This document shows, piece by piece, positions 34,388 to 44,435 of a stretch of 64,000 nt of DNA (position 1 is the first letter of the stretch; the number at the start of each line of letters is the position of its first letter). The position numbers were made by a program, and so were the translations under genes. This DNA is from Rhipicephalus microplus (lineage: Eukaryota; Arthropoda; Arachnida; Ixodida; Ixodidae): assembly GCF_043290135.1 (NCBI RefSeq), contig NC_134701.1:36545501-36609500 (forward strand), given 5' to 3'. The notes under the pieces are model-generated. The model did no database searches, was not told the origin of the DNA, and saw only the letters and a list, made by a program, of their open reading frames with translations.

Positions 34388-35161
34388 TCATTTCTTGGCC
34401 TCAATGAGGTGCGCAAGACAGCTGTCCATCCTATCCGTTTCCAAATCTGTGTGTATCTTTTTTGTGGCCTCACCAACGTCTTCCTTGAGCAGTTTGGCCC
34501 ATTGATCCAGCCTGGGGGTTGAGTCTTCAGCTTGCGCGCGTTCTTTTCGAATATGCCGGAAGTAATCCCAATCTGTGAAACTAAACTCTCTTGCGGGTTT
34601 GCCCTTTACACTGATATGGGTAGCTATGACATTATGGTCACTACCCAGATCCACGTGCAAGTTGTGCCAAGTAGCAGATTCAACATTTTTAACAAAGGTA
34701 AGATCCGGCATGATGTCCCTCGTGCAGGAGTTACCCATCCTGGCCGGAAATGCTGAGTCCGTGGACAATGTGAGGTTCAAGTTCGCCGCTTGCCACAAAT
34801 CCTCGCCTATACGGGATGACCGCAGATAACCCCAACCCTGATGAGGAGCGTTGAAATCACCCGCCACCACAAGCGGGGACATACCGGCCCAGGCGGCAGC
34901 CCTACTCAAGAGCGCCGCAAACCTTTGTTTCGAGCCATTTGGTGAACTATAAATATGCAGGATGAAAACGCTACTCTTTAAATGACCCCCCCCCGGAATA
35001 ATTTCGACCAATGAGTGTTCCACTTTACTACTGTTCATAGAAAGATGATGCGAGATATAGGTGTATCGTTTAGATACGAGCGTGCAAATGCCCCTTCGTC
35101 CGTCTCCATAAAGAGCGTGAGATGTGTAACCCGGCAGAATGACAGAATCCGAAAGCGTCTC
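34388..35161 (-). pseudogene. LINE ORF2 endonuclease, remainder
   Basis: Reading resumes in frame with SDSVILPGYTSHALYGDG and runs through VVAGDFNAPHQGWGY (catalytic GDFN) and DLTFVKN to LGSDHNVIATHI (catalytic SDH). All three catalytic blocks of this half are intact, so the domain was recently functional apart from the interruption. The continuation to the reverse transcriptase passes frame breaks at about 34,390 and 33,800. Confidence 0.75.
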
Positions 35162-35382
35162 TGTTACATGTGTATATTAACTGATGGCCAGGCGGTAGTG
35201 ACAACCGTGAACAGTAGGCCGTCAGGCCCACGAAGACCACGAGAACATCTTGAGCCCTTAGCCCAGAACGAACTGTCTTATTATTTCCCAAACGGCCACC
35301 CCGCTAATGTGCCAGGCTTGTACAGCTCAACACAACTATCAGCGCCCTGTGAGGGCGCTGCATTTGAACCAACATTGTAACA
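35162..35382 (-). repeat. 3' LTR of the Mag-like gypsy element
   Basis: 221 bp, pairs with 41,240-41,458. Its inner end (ATTGTAACA) is repeated at 37,145-37,153 as part of the PLE target duplication. Confidence 0.85.
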
Positions 35383-35386
35383 CTCC

Positions 35387-37144
35387 AGATGAAAAACTTC
35401 CGGCCAATAAAATAACGCACACAGGAAACGAAGAAGGAGACAGGAAAGAGGCCAGACTACCAACTGTTTATTCACATATGCGTGGCTCAAGTATATATAC
35501 TCATACGGTCACATGGTGAAGCTAAGTGCTCTTTAAAAAATAACCAAAAATTGCCCAAAGTAATAAACTGACTCATAATCATTCAAAGCTTTCTTCGCTC
35601 TACTAATCGCTACAGATTACAAACAAGATTCTAGGAACGTGTTTTCCTTCCTGCGCAGTGTCACGGAGCTATCGCTGCAGCATGCTTCACCACTCTTTGC
35701 AATATGAAAAGCTTCCAAAATTTCCCGTGCCAATTTTTCATGGCTTTTGCCTAAAATCTTGATTTCGTTCAGCAGTGGCTTACAATTGCACTGTTTACAA
35801 TGAAGGGCTAGATTGGAGCCTGTGCCTTTCTCAAGTGATTTGAAATGTTCCCAGGCCCTAAAATTCACACAACGCCCTGTTTGGCCTATGTATAACATCC
35901 CGCACGTCAATGGAATTGCATACACCACGCCAACAACACACTTCACAAAAACCTTCCCATGCTTCGCCTCACACTGAAACTTCTTCTTTTTCCCGATGCG
36001 TGCACACAAACCACCCAATTTCCTTGGTGCGGAAAATACCACGGACACTCCAAACCTGAACGCCACTTTTTTCAAGCCATGCGCTACACGGTGCGTATAG
36101 GGCAACACCTGTGGTATCCTCTGCTCTGGACCTGTCTGTTTGGTTTTCTTTTTTCCTTTCATTTTTTGTAGTAACGTTTCAGCAACAGCTGACAAAACAG
36201 AACTGGGAAAGCCAGCGTTTTTTAGTCTCTCAATCTGGGCGGTGAAGCTCGTCTCAAGCATGTGCTCACATGACTTTGTCAGGGCAGATTCAAGGCAAAG
36301 AGAACCGATGGCCCTCTTTACCGTTTTAGAGTGTGAAGAGTTATACGGTAACAGCTCTTTCTTTGCTCTTGGCGAATACATCCAACACACGTTTCCATCA
36401 CAACATCTAATGTTTATGTCTAAAAATTGGAGGCTATTGTTCAGCGGCACCTCATGCGTAAAACTCAGGCCTTTTCCTAGGTTTTTAAAGTAGCATAATA
36501 CGCTTTGTACGGTGTTGTCATAAGTCAGATTAAAATCAGCTGCTAAAACTACCAAAAAGTCATCCACGTATCTAAAAATTTGCAGGACAGTGCCTTTGTC
36601 AAACGTGGATTCTAAATCCCGGTCAATGGAAGATAAAAAAATATTACACAGCACAGGGGCAACACAAGATCCAATACATATCCCTTTCTTTTGAACAAAC
36701 AAGCCTGAGTCAAAGGAAACAACCGTCGCCCGAAGGTAAAACTCGAGGAGCGACATAAACTTGTCCACACTAATGCCCACAGAATTTTGAAATGCAACAG
36801 TTCCATTACACTCAATGCACTCTCGGACAGACTTAAACAGCTCTGTATGCGGTACAGAGTAGAACAAATCCTCGACATCAATAGAAAATAAAAAACCTAT
36901 TTCCTTCTGCTTCTTTTTTAGAAAAGCAATGACATCTGTCGAATTCTTTGTTAAGAATGGGTCCCGCAACTCGAGCCCCCGCAAGTGGTCAAATAAAAAA
37001 GAGCTAACTTGTTGTAACCAAGTACCGCGTTCACTGACGATACACCTCTTTCCTGTCTCCTTCTTCGTTTCCTGTGTGCGTTATTTTATTGGCCGGAAGT
37101 TTTTCATCTGAAGCAATGCACCAACTAGCCCAACAACGAGTATT
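35387..37144 (-). mobile_element. Penelope-like element nested in the gypsy 3' LTR boundary
   Basis: ATTGTAACACTCC flanks it (35,374-35,386 and 37,145-37,157), a 13-bp target duplication that includes the last bases of the gypsy LTR and the first of its polypurine tract. The element carries perfect 66-bp inverted repeats near its ends (35,386-35,451 and 37,045-37,110). On the minus strand it starts with GTTGGGCTAGTTGG, as other PLEs here do. It is 1,758 bp, shorter than the usual 2.5-3 kb, and lacks the N-terminal coding part. Confidence 0.85.
35617..36984 (-). CDS. Penelope-like reverse transcriptase with GIY-YIG endonuclease, 5'-truncated but open
   Basis: The 455-residue frame has no stop. 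Motif A is FSIDVEDLFYSVP (about 33-45), motif B region GICIGSCVAPVLCNIFL (101-117), catalytic box FRYVDDFLVV with YVDD at 139-142, and FLDINI (188-193). The C-terminal half holds the GIY-YIG nuclease: GVVY at 352-355, YIG at 365-367, Arg371, preceded by a Cys/Lys-rich region, with HCKQCNC (395-401) following. PLE proteins are normally 700 or more residues. The finger region is missing, and the frame is open upstream to about 37,040 without an early ATG. Reverse transcription primed at telomere-like or nicked ends is the known role. An intact frame suggests recent insertion. Confidence 0.8.
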   Translation of the reverse strand: MRGLELRDPFLTKNSTDVIAFLKKKQKEIGFLFSIDVEDLFYSVPHTELFKSVRECIECNGTVAFQNSVGISVDKFMSLLEFYLRATVVSFDSGLFVQKKGICIGSCVAPVLCNIFLSSIDRDLESTFDKGTVLQIFRYVDDFLVVLAADFNLTYDNTVQSVLCYFKNLGKGLSFTHEVPLNNSLQFLDINIRCCDGNVCWMYSPRAKKELLPYNSSHSKTVKRAIGSLCLESALTKSCEHMLETSFTAQIERLKNAGFPSSVLSAVAETLLQKMKGKKKTKQTGPEQRIPQVLPYTHRVAHGLKKVAFRFGVSVVFSAPRKLGGLCARIGKKKKFQCEAKHGKVFVKCVVGVVYAIPLTCGMLYIGQTGRCVNFRAWEHFKSLEKGTGSNLALHCKQCNCKPLLNEIKILGKSHEKLAREILEAFHIAKSGEACCSDSSVTLRRKENTFLESCL

Positions 37145-37176
37145 ATTGTAACACTCCTCCCCTCTTAGGAGGAAGA

Positions 37177-40026
37177 CTACGGGGAGTACCTATTCACCGG
37201 TTTCCTAGTTCTTGTGCCACGTCGCAACTTTGGCGTGCTAGGCGTAGGCACGACAGAGTCACTGTTCACATGCACACCCCTGTTGAGCGCAGTCCCGTCA
37301 CTCTCTGTGGCACAGCTACTCCTAGAGAAGCTAGTTCCAGGTAGCTGTTCCTGATGAGGCACTTCTGGAATAGCTGGCGCATGATGAAGCAGCGGCTCCA
37401 ACTGTGGGGGAGCTGCAGCGTTAGCAGTTTCAGGAGAGGCCAATGTTTCTGTCTGCACAAGACGCAAGTGGTCGCTGTGTCGGTTTCCCAAGGTGCCATC
37501 TTCAAAACGGACACTGGCTGATGATGGAGTGACGTCCACAACACTGGCAGGCACCCAGGGTGTGCCTCTGCGAAAGTTTCGCGCGTACACATCATGACCT
37601 GGCTGCAGTGATGGAGCCTGCCGGGACCCTCTGTCAGCATACAACTTCTGCTTGAGTTGTTTTAGGAATACAGATGCCTGCAGGCTTGGCCTGAGGACAT
37701 CCAATGGAGTCTTGAACATTCTTCCTGTCAAGAATTCACACGGTGGACGACCTGTCACTTCATGTGGTGTGGTCCTACAGTGGAACAGAAACCTGGAGAT
37801 CTGCGTTTGGAAGTTCCCAGAACCAGACTTCTTGAGTTTGTTCTTCACAGTTTGTACAACTCTTTCAGCTGCACCATTTGAGGCAGGGTGATACGGCGGT
37901 ACAAGCATGCGGCGTATTCCATTTCGAGTTAAGAACTCAAGGTACTGGGTACTGGTGAAGGCAGGACCGTTGTCTGAAACTATGACATCAGGCAGGCCAT
38001 GCTGAGCGAATGCAATTCTCAATGCAGAAATGGTAGCTTCTGCAGATGTAGAAGACGCAGAAAAGACTTCTATCCACTTTGAGAACGCATCCACAATAAC
38101 CAAGATAAGTGACCTAGAAATGGTCCCCCAAAATCAATGTGAAACCTTGACCAGGGTCGCTGTGGAAAAGGCCACGGCGTCTGCTGAACCGGCTGTGCAG
38201 CTCGATGTTGAGTCTGGCACGTATCGCAGCTCTTCACGCTGTTGGCAATATCATTGTCAATGCCTGGCCACCAAACATGGCTCCTGGCAATCATCTTGCT
38301 CTTCTCGATACTCGGGTGGCTGGCGTGAAGAACACCAAGAACTTGGGTCTGCAATGACTTTGGGATCACTACTCTTGATCCCCAAAGTAGGCAACCCTCA
38401 TGGAGACTGAGTTCTGAGCTTCTGGTATTGAAAGGGTTCCACTCTGGTCCTACTGGAAGGCTTTCTCCTTTCAGAACTGCAAGAACAACATGGCCCAGAA
38501 GTGGGTCATTTCGTGTGGCTTGGGCCACAACACCTGGTGAAAGGAGTCTCGGATATGCCTCCTCTAGCAAGATTTCAGCAGGTCGTGGTAATGCAGCAGT
38601 GTCAGTCTACTAAGAGCATCAGCGTGGCCGAGCTCTTTGCCAGGCTTGTATACAAGTTGGTACTTGTAAGCAGACAGCTTCAGAGCCCACCTGACCACTC
38701 GAGGCGAAGCTTGCACGGGAACGGGCTTGTTGGCACCAAGCAGATCAAGAAGTGGCTTGTGGTCAGTGCATGCTTCGAATGAGATGCCCCAGAAGTACTG
38801 GTGGAACCGATCTACACCAAACACTAAGGCCAGTGCCTCCTTGTCGAGTTGACTGTAGTTTTGTTCTGCTTTTGACAAGCTCCTCGAGGCAAAAGCAATG
38901 GGATGTTCCCCGCCATCAGCATTTTTGTGCGCTAGAACTACACCTATACCATAAGGCGATGCGTCACAGCTGAAACAAACAGGCCTGGCAGGGTTGAAAT
39001 GCACTAGAACTGGAGCTGATGTCACCAAATGCTTGCAGGCATTGAATGCATCTTGTTGTTCATGTCTCCACTCCCACTTCTTCCCTTCACAAAGAAGTAA
39101 GCGCAGTGGACAAAGGAGCGACGAAAGATTGGGTAAGAAGCGCTTGTAGAAGTTTACAAGTCCCAAGAAACTCTGAAGTTCCCTGACATCCTGAGGCACA
39201 GGAGCATGCAGAATGGCTGCTACCTTGTCAACATTCGGGGAAAGGCCTTCCTTGCTGATGATGTGCCCGAGATCCTCAACTTGCGGCACGAAGAAATGGC
39301 ATTTTTCTCGTTTCAGCTTGAGGCCCGATTCCTGAAGCTTGCTAAGTACAGCACGAAGGTTGCGAAGGTGCTCAGCATTATTTGCGCCAGTCACAAGAAT
39401 GTCGTCAAAATAGACTGCTACATGGGACAGTCCCCTGAACAAGTTCTCCATCTCGCGCTGAAATATGGCAGGAGCAGATGAGACACCAAAAGGCAACCGG
39501 GTGTACTGAAATAACACCATGTGCATCGAAATTGTGACATACTCCCTAGAGGCCTCGTCAAGGACATTTGCTGGTACGCATCTCGCAAGTCCAATTTTGT
39601 GAATTTCTCACCTCCAGCAAGCACAGTCCACAGGTCCTCGATCCTTGGAATGGGGTACTGCTCCACTATTGCCACTGGGTTTATGGTGACACCAAAGTCT
39701 CCACAGATTCTGATACGTCCATCCCTTTTGGTCACAGGAACAATAGGTGCAGCCCACTTTGGTGTCTTGACTGGAACAAGAATGGAATCTCTTCTTAGTC
39801 TAAGGATTTCTTGAGTTACTCCATCTGTCAAGGCGTACGGCAGTGGACGTGGCTTGAAGAACCAAGGCGGAGCATTTGAAGGAACATGTAGAGAAGCTTT
39901 AGCACCCTTGAATGTACCCAGGCCTTCTTCAAACACTTTGGCGTAGTCTTGGACTAGGTGTTTGACGTCGGAAAGTGCGTCGATGTTCACTTCAACATCG
40001 GAGACGTCAATGCCCAGCTCACGCAT
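37177..40026 (-). pseudogene. pol of the Mag-like gypsy element, three frameshifts
   Basis: Frame 40,026-39,418 has the first half of reverse transcriptase (PIVPVTKRDGRIRICGDF, KFTKLDLRDAYQQM). 39,526-38,564 continues with LPFGVSSAPAIFQ, the catalytic YFDDILV, and RNase H (SCDASPYGIGVVL, DHKPL, GHADALSRL). 38,570-38,070 has the integrase zinc module (HPSIEK...SCDTCQ) and the first catalytic aspartate (HIDFGGPF). 38,103-37,177 has VSDNGPAF and NGAAERVVQ with the other two catalytic residues, then a C-terminal tail ending RKPVNRYSP. All catalytic residues seem present; the frameshifts at about 39,500, 38,570 and 38,090 are what inactivate it. Confidence 0.8.
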
Positions 40027-40149
40027 CTAGTTGCCTTCAAGAAGAGTGGGCGATCAGTCTCCGGTCAGAAATATAGGTAGGTCGGCCTCTCTGCCATGAA
40101 ACTTCACACTGACGTCAGCTTTGCCCTGAACCTTTTTTAGTTCCCCGGA

Positions 40150-41169
40150 TTAGCTTCGCAGAAGCACTTGTGATTGCTGCACAGGAACCGAAGGCAAAAG
40201 TTGAAGAAGACGCGACTTGGCCATGACAGAGACACTTGCCCCCGTGTCCACGTCCATGCGGAGCGGCTTGCCGCAAACGTCAACAGTGACGGTGAAAGGC
40301 GGAGGCAGCGTGGCGTAGTCGACTTGCCACATGTCAAAAACTTCGCAAAATGAAGTGGTAGCAGCGTCCTGCTTGCGTACCGTATTAACACGATGACGAT
40401 TACTCGACGACAGTGAACTGCAAGCCGAGAATGAACGTGCCTTGGTCGGGCTGTTGCTTTGGGCTTGGCTGTCCCTTCGTCGCGAATTGCACACCTCCGC
40501 CAAATGACCTCGTTTGTGGCAGTAATTGCAGATTGTCTTTACATGCTTGCATTTTGATGCAAGATGTCCGTCCCCACAGCGGTAGCAGGTGACGCCCCCA
40601 GAACCTGACGAGACACTGTGAGTCGAGAAAGCGCTGCTTGTGTTCGCTTGCGCTATCTCACCTGCGTCCCTTTTTGCTGCTTCCATTGCCAGGGAGGTCT
40701 GCACAGCATCGTCGAAGGTGAGGTCCGGTTTTTCCAGAAGTCTTGTTTGGACATCCACGTTGTTTATGCCACACACGACGCGGTCGCGGAGCATGTTTTC
40801 GAGTTCAGCCCCGAAGCTGCAGCGCTCGGACAGGCTTTTTAGTGCTGCGATAAAATTGCTGACCGATTCCCCTTCAGCGCGAATGCGCGAGTTGAAACAA
40901 AAACGCTGCGCGACGGCAGAGGGCTTCGGACAATAATGGCTTCCAAGTACTTGAAGAATCTCGTCCAGATTCTTGCCACTGGGCTTGGCGGGCTTGACCA
41001 AATTGCGGAGCAAAGCATACGTTTTCTGCCCGGAGCAGCTGATGAACACGGCAGTACGCTTTTCTGGGGCGACATCATTCGCCAGGAAAAATGCTTTGAG
41101 CCGGTCCACGTAACAGGGCCAGTCCTCTCCTCCCCCCTCGAATGGCTCGAGGTTGCCGAAACTTGGCAT
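40150..41169 (-). CDS. gag-protease of the Mag-like gypsy element
   Basis: The 339-residue frame is intact. The capsid-like region (about 1-165) contains RLKAFFLAN and ALKSLSERCSFG. Two CCHC zinc knuckles follow (Cys195-198-His202-Cys207 and Cys214-217-His222-Cys227). The aspartic protease active site DTGAS starts at 308. The capsid packages the RNA and the protease would process the polyprotein. The frame ends in the protease just before a disrupted stretch (40,150-40,030), so connection to reverse transcriptase is broken. No alternative identity is likely given the motif order. Confidence 0.8.
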   Translation of the reverse strand: MPSFGNLEPFEGGGEDWPCYVDRLKAFFLANDVAPEKRTAVFISCSGQKTYALLRNLVKPAKPSGKNLDEILQVLGSHYCPKPSAVAQRFCFNSRIRAEGESVSNFIAALKSLSERCSFGAELENMLRDRVVCGINNVDVQTRLLEKPDLTFDDAVQTSLAMEAAKRDAGEIAQANTSSAFSTHSVSSGSGGVTCYRCGDGHLASKCKHVKTICNYCHKRGHLAEVCNSRRRDSQAQSNSPTKARSFSACSSLSSSNRHRVNTVRKQDAATTSFCEVFDMWQVDYATLPPPFTVTVDVCGKPLRMDVDTGASVSVMAKSRLLQLLPSVPVQQSQVLLRS

Positions 41170-41219
41170 AGTGAACAGATGGCAGAGAGCTGCGGGAACG
41201 AAGACTTACATGAAACTTC

Positions 41220-41237
41220 CTTTCATTCTCGTCGCCA
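41220..41237 (-). other. Primer-binding site of the Mag-like element
   Basis: Two bases inside the 5' LTR the minus strand reads TGGCGACGAGAATG, beginning with the TGG that pairs with a tRNA CCA end. The tRNA species was not determined. Confidence 0.55.
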
Positions 41238-41239
41238 GT

Positions 41240-41458
41240 TGTTACATGTGTAGATTAACTGATGGAAAGGCGGTAGTGACAATCGTGAACAGTAGGCAAT
41301 CAGGCCCGCGAGGACCACGAGAACATCTTGAGCCCTTAGCCCAGAAGCTCTTTTATTGTTTCTCAAAACGGCCACCCCGCTGCTGTGCCAGGCTTGCACA
41401 GCTCAACACAACTATCAGTGCCGCGTGGGGGCGCTGCATTTGAACCAACATTGTAACA
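41240..41458 (-). repeat. 5' LTR of the Mag-like gypsy element
   Basis: 219 bp, TG...CA, with CTTTTATTGTTTC (inverted AATAAA-like) inside. It aligns along its length with 35,162-35,382 with roughly one difference per fifteen bases by eye. Confidence 0.85.
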
Positions 41459-41589
41459 GTCTGCTGAAGCAAAATGACGTGCAGCTTTTCAGAGTGAGAA
41501 CGAATGGACTGCTGAAGAACTGCCTTCTTGCGGGTAAACCCCCTGCAGTTCCACTGCCAAATCCTGAACTCTTTAGGCGGACGCGCCAT
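41459..41589 (-). pseudogene. LINE ORF2 endonuclease, first part (up to the gypsy insertion)
   Basis: The ATG at 41,589 opens MARPPKEFRIWQWNCRGF, the first strand of the apurinic-type endonuclease with its catalytic asparagine, and continues to LHVILLQQ, where the family has the catalytic glutamate (LLQET). The gypsy insertion cuts just after. The domain resumes at 35,161. Confidence 0.75.
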
Positions 41590-41633
41590 GGTTAGGCTCG
41601 AAAGATATATGCCTGCGTTTGAGCGCATTTATT

Positions 41634-43079
41634 TTAGCGTCCCAACGCACAGAAGTTAGCATCCAACGTATAGACTTTGACATCCAGTGCGCTGAACTTG
41701 TCCGCCAAGGTATCGACCTTAACATGAACCAATGGGACTGTTTGGCTAAGCGACTGGAACATGTCTCTGATCTCTGTTTTAAAACTATGCAGTTCCTCAT
41801 CAAACGCGGGCCTCGTCAAAGCCCTCTTTTTGGCTGGACAAACAGTACACTGCACTTTCATGGGTTTTTCTATCGGCGTCTCTGCGGGTTTTTCTATGGG
41901 CGGTTTCACAACCGTTTTCATAAATTTTTCCACGGGCGTTTCAACAGGCGTTTCAAGTCTAGCGACCTGAGGAGGTTGTGGAGCGTCACTCTTAGCGTTA
42001 TTAGCATTCTTAAGTGCAACTATCTCGACTTTAAGTTGCGCAATCGCCTCCTTTAGTGCAGCGTTCTCCCTTTCCAGCTGATTAATTCTATCATTGTTCT
42101 GCTCTGGCGGTATGCCCCCCGTTACCTGTTTCTGGGATCCTTTGACGCAGTCAGCCCACTCGGTCGCTGTGGCAGCAGGCACCTGAATGCTGACGACCCG
42201 GCCCCGTGATCGGGAACAGCTCCGGGACTGGGATTGGCTTATGGATCGGAACCGCTCCTTTATTGGGAGCGCCCCCTCGAGCTCCTGGACTGGGACCTGG
42301 GCTTGTTGACTGGTTCAGACAGGTGATGAATCAGTGGGAAGTCCTTGTCAAAATCGCGTCTCTCTTTTCTGCGCTGTCTAACGATGTAAGGTATCTCGAA
42401 TCTTTGTGTACAGGTTCTGTCGGCCATTGGATGAGGCCCTCCACAGAAGGCGCACTTCGTTGAGCAAACGTGCTGGTCACCAGGGGAGGTCAGTCCGCAA
42501 CCTCGACAGATAACATTTCCTGGAGTGGGGCACACGTCGGCTCTGTGGCCAAGTCTACCACAGGTATAGCAGACATCACCCTTGCATGTGTTGTCGGGCG
42601 CAGCAATGTAAGAGCTAACCTCGTATCTTGCGTTATTAACGGTGATGGCCTCTAGACTTGCATAGGCCTTGGCGTTGGCTTGCGATGGCGTACTAATCAC
42701 CACAATGTTCTGCATAGCGTTAGGACAAATGATGTCTTCTGTAATATCCGCAGCAGAGAGACGTGCCGCTGTCGTGAGGGCTTGAGAAATCCGGAGGTTA
42801 CTGGCATTCTTGACGTTCAGGCCTCCCCGAGGCCTAACAAATTCGAAAATGCTCCCTTGGTAGATGAGGCAGCCTTGACGCGTTAGTGAGGCATTTCTTC
42901 ACGTTGGTGGGAGATTGGGTGCCAGAGTTCTTGCCGTATGATGGGCCTTGAACTTTAGCGCCTGCCACAGGTGCTTTAGTTGACTTACGCTTAGAAAGCG
43001 CCGTTGTCCATCCAGAACACTGGAATTCTTCAGGAGAAATGTCCTCCCCTTGCACAGTGACTTGCATAGCCATCTTCAT
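41634..43079 (-). pseudogene. LINE ORF1 (gag-like), frameshifted
   Basis: Three minus-strand frames follow one another. 43,079-42,834 begins MKMAMQVTVQGEDISPEEFQ, the usual start of this tick LINE's ORF1. 42,715-42,260 has zinc knuckles CYTCGRLGHRADVC and C-x2-C-x2-PHPMADRTC after a second Cys/His group. 42,182-41,634 has a coiled-coil heptad pattern (INQLERENAALKEAIAQLK) and proline/threonine-rich repeats. The protein would bind the LINE RNA. Two frameshifts separate the parts. Confidence 0.65.
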
Positions 43080-43348
43080 AGCTCAAACGTGCTAAGCTTA
43101 GAGTTAGGCTTAGCTAAGCCTAACCTTAGGCCTAGCAACCCACAGCATGGTCGAGCAAGAAAGTCCTTCAAAACTCGGTAAAAGATCTACGCAGCGTGAC
43201 AAAATTGTTTCCACGTGGTCCTCAAGACTTCAGGCGTCGACTGGAGCAAAAGGCATCAAACACACAGCTAACTTTCACAGAAAAAAAGGTGAACAAGCAG
43301 GAGCCGATGTTTAGACGACCGCATGAATCGGCGCCCCCTAGCGTCTCC

Positions 43349-44435
43349 CTACCAACAAACAAGTGGAACCACCATGGGAGCCACCATTTCAGTCACAGTT
43401 TCTAACTTGATAATGAAGCACATCGAGACAGGAGCTTCGGACATGTTCCCCGAGCCACCAAAAATATTTTTGAGATACACTCAAACCTCGATATAAAGAA
43501 CCCAGATATAACCAAATATTGCTTATAACGAAGTAAATGAAAATAATTCTTGCAATAGATATAGTTTTAAGAATAAACCTTTATAAAGAATATTCGGATA
43601 TAACAAACTTATTTTCGTGTAAGGAGCAACTTTATAACAAGGTTTGAGTGTATGTGGATGGCGTATTCTGCGTGATCAAGAATTCTAATATCAACAGTTT
43701 CCTGGCACACTTAAACTCGATTGAGCCCTCGATTTAATTGACTGTGGAATGTGAAAAAAACAACGCTTTTTCTTTTCTGGATGTGCTAGTGAAAAGGCAA
43801 AAAGCGAGGCGTATGAATGCACGTTTGAGCTTCTCTATGTACTGAAAACCTACGCACACTAGACGGTATCTGCAGTTCCCTTCTAAACACCAGCCCACAG
43901 ACAAAACATCAGTGTTGTCAAGGCACTCCTGAATCGTGCAGAGGTCATTTGCAGCTTAGCTTAAAAAAAGACGAAAAAAGAAGAAGCAATCTTCGCTGAC
44001 CTGCTGAACAATGGATACGAGAAAAGCTTTATTCGTCAAGTACGCCAGCGACTTGGCAACCACGAAACTACTTCCCACCTGCCTTCTGTGAAGGATGACC
44101 TTGACAATGAGACCTATCCGAAACATCTCTACCGCATTTCTGTCCCATATGTGCTGGGAATCGGTGAACAACTGCCCAGGCTGCTGAAGAAAGAGGACAT
44201 TCAGGTGGTCCACAAACCCGCCTCAACAATCAGGTGACTTTTGCTGCGACCAAAAGACAGATTACCGAAAGAGGGGTTCTCTGGGCTTGTCTATGAAATT
44301 CAATGCACAGACTGTTCCACTACCTACATCGGTGAGACAAAAAACTTCCCCGGAAAGATATTACAACATCGAAATGATGTGAATAACATCACTGCCGCAC
44401 GAAACGTTCTCATTGAACACAGGGAAAAGATTGTG
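43349..44435 (+). pseudogene. Penelope-like element, C-terminal half (outer layer resumed)
   Basis: After the LINE the PLE reading resumes with YQQTSGTTMGATISVTVSNL (motif B), IFLRY, a MITE, and VDGVFCVIKNSN. In that last part the YVDD box is split by the MITE and its second aspartate has become glycine. FSFLDVLVKRQ follows. After several stops comes the GIY-YIG nuclease at 44,241-44,444 (LVYEIQCTDCSTTYIGETKNF, ILQHRNDV). The match ends at about 44,435. The module resembles the inverted copy at 30,111-29,749. Confidence 0.7.
43478..43650. mobile_element. 173-bp Tigger-like MITE in the PLE active-site codons
   Basis: It begins CACTCAAACCTCGATATA and ends TATAACAAGGTTTGAGTG, near-perfect inverted repeats, flanked by TA (43,476-43,477 and 43,651-43,652). 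The host sequence on each side joins to read LRY then VDG, the reverse-transcriptase catalytic box. Confidence 0.85.

Larger units (their letters stand above)
35162..41458 (-). mobile_element. Mag-like Ty3/gypsy element with short LTRs, nested in the LINE
   Basis: Two short LTRs (35,162-35,382 and 41,240-41,458, TGTTACA...TGTAACA) enclose minus-strand gag-protease and pol. Flanks are GTCTC on the left and GTCTG on the right, an imperfect 5-bp duplication, and the LINE endonuclease reads through when the element is removed. LTRs of about 220 bp, two zinc knuckles and a single gag-pro frame recall the Mag lineage (proteins often labelled K02A2.6-like). Frameshifts in pol and LTR differences show it is an old copy. 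A PLE is inserted at its 3' LTR boundary. Confidence 0.85.
31367..43348 (-). mobile_element. Full-length I-type LINE nested in the PLE, itself hosting a SINE and a gypsy element
   Basis: CTACCAACAAACA flanks the insertion (31,354-31,366 and 43,349-43,361), a 13-bp target-site duplication that also joins the PLE reading on both sides. Inside, on the minus strand, come a 5' leader (43,348-43,080), ORF1 with zinc knuckles (43,079-41,634), ORF2 with endonuclease, reverse transcriptase and RNase H (41,589-31,418), AATAAA, and a tail of TGTC repeats. Removing nested DNA leaves about 5.4 kb, a normal full length. RNase H places it in the I group. Frameshifts in ORF1 and ORF2 indicate inactivity. Confidence 0.85.
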
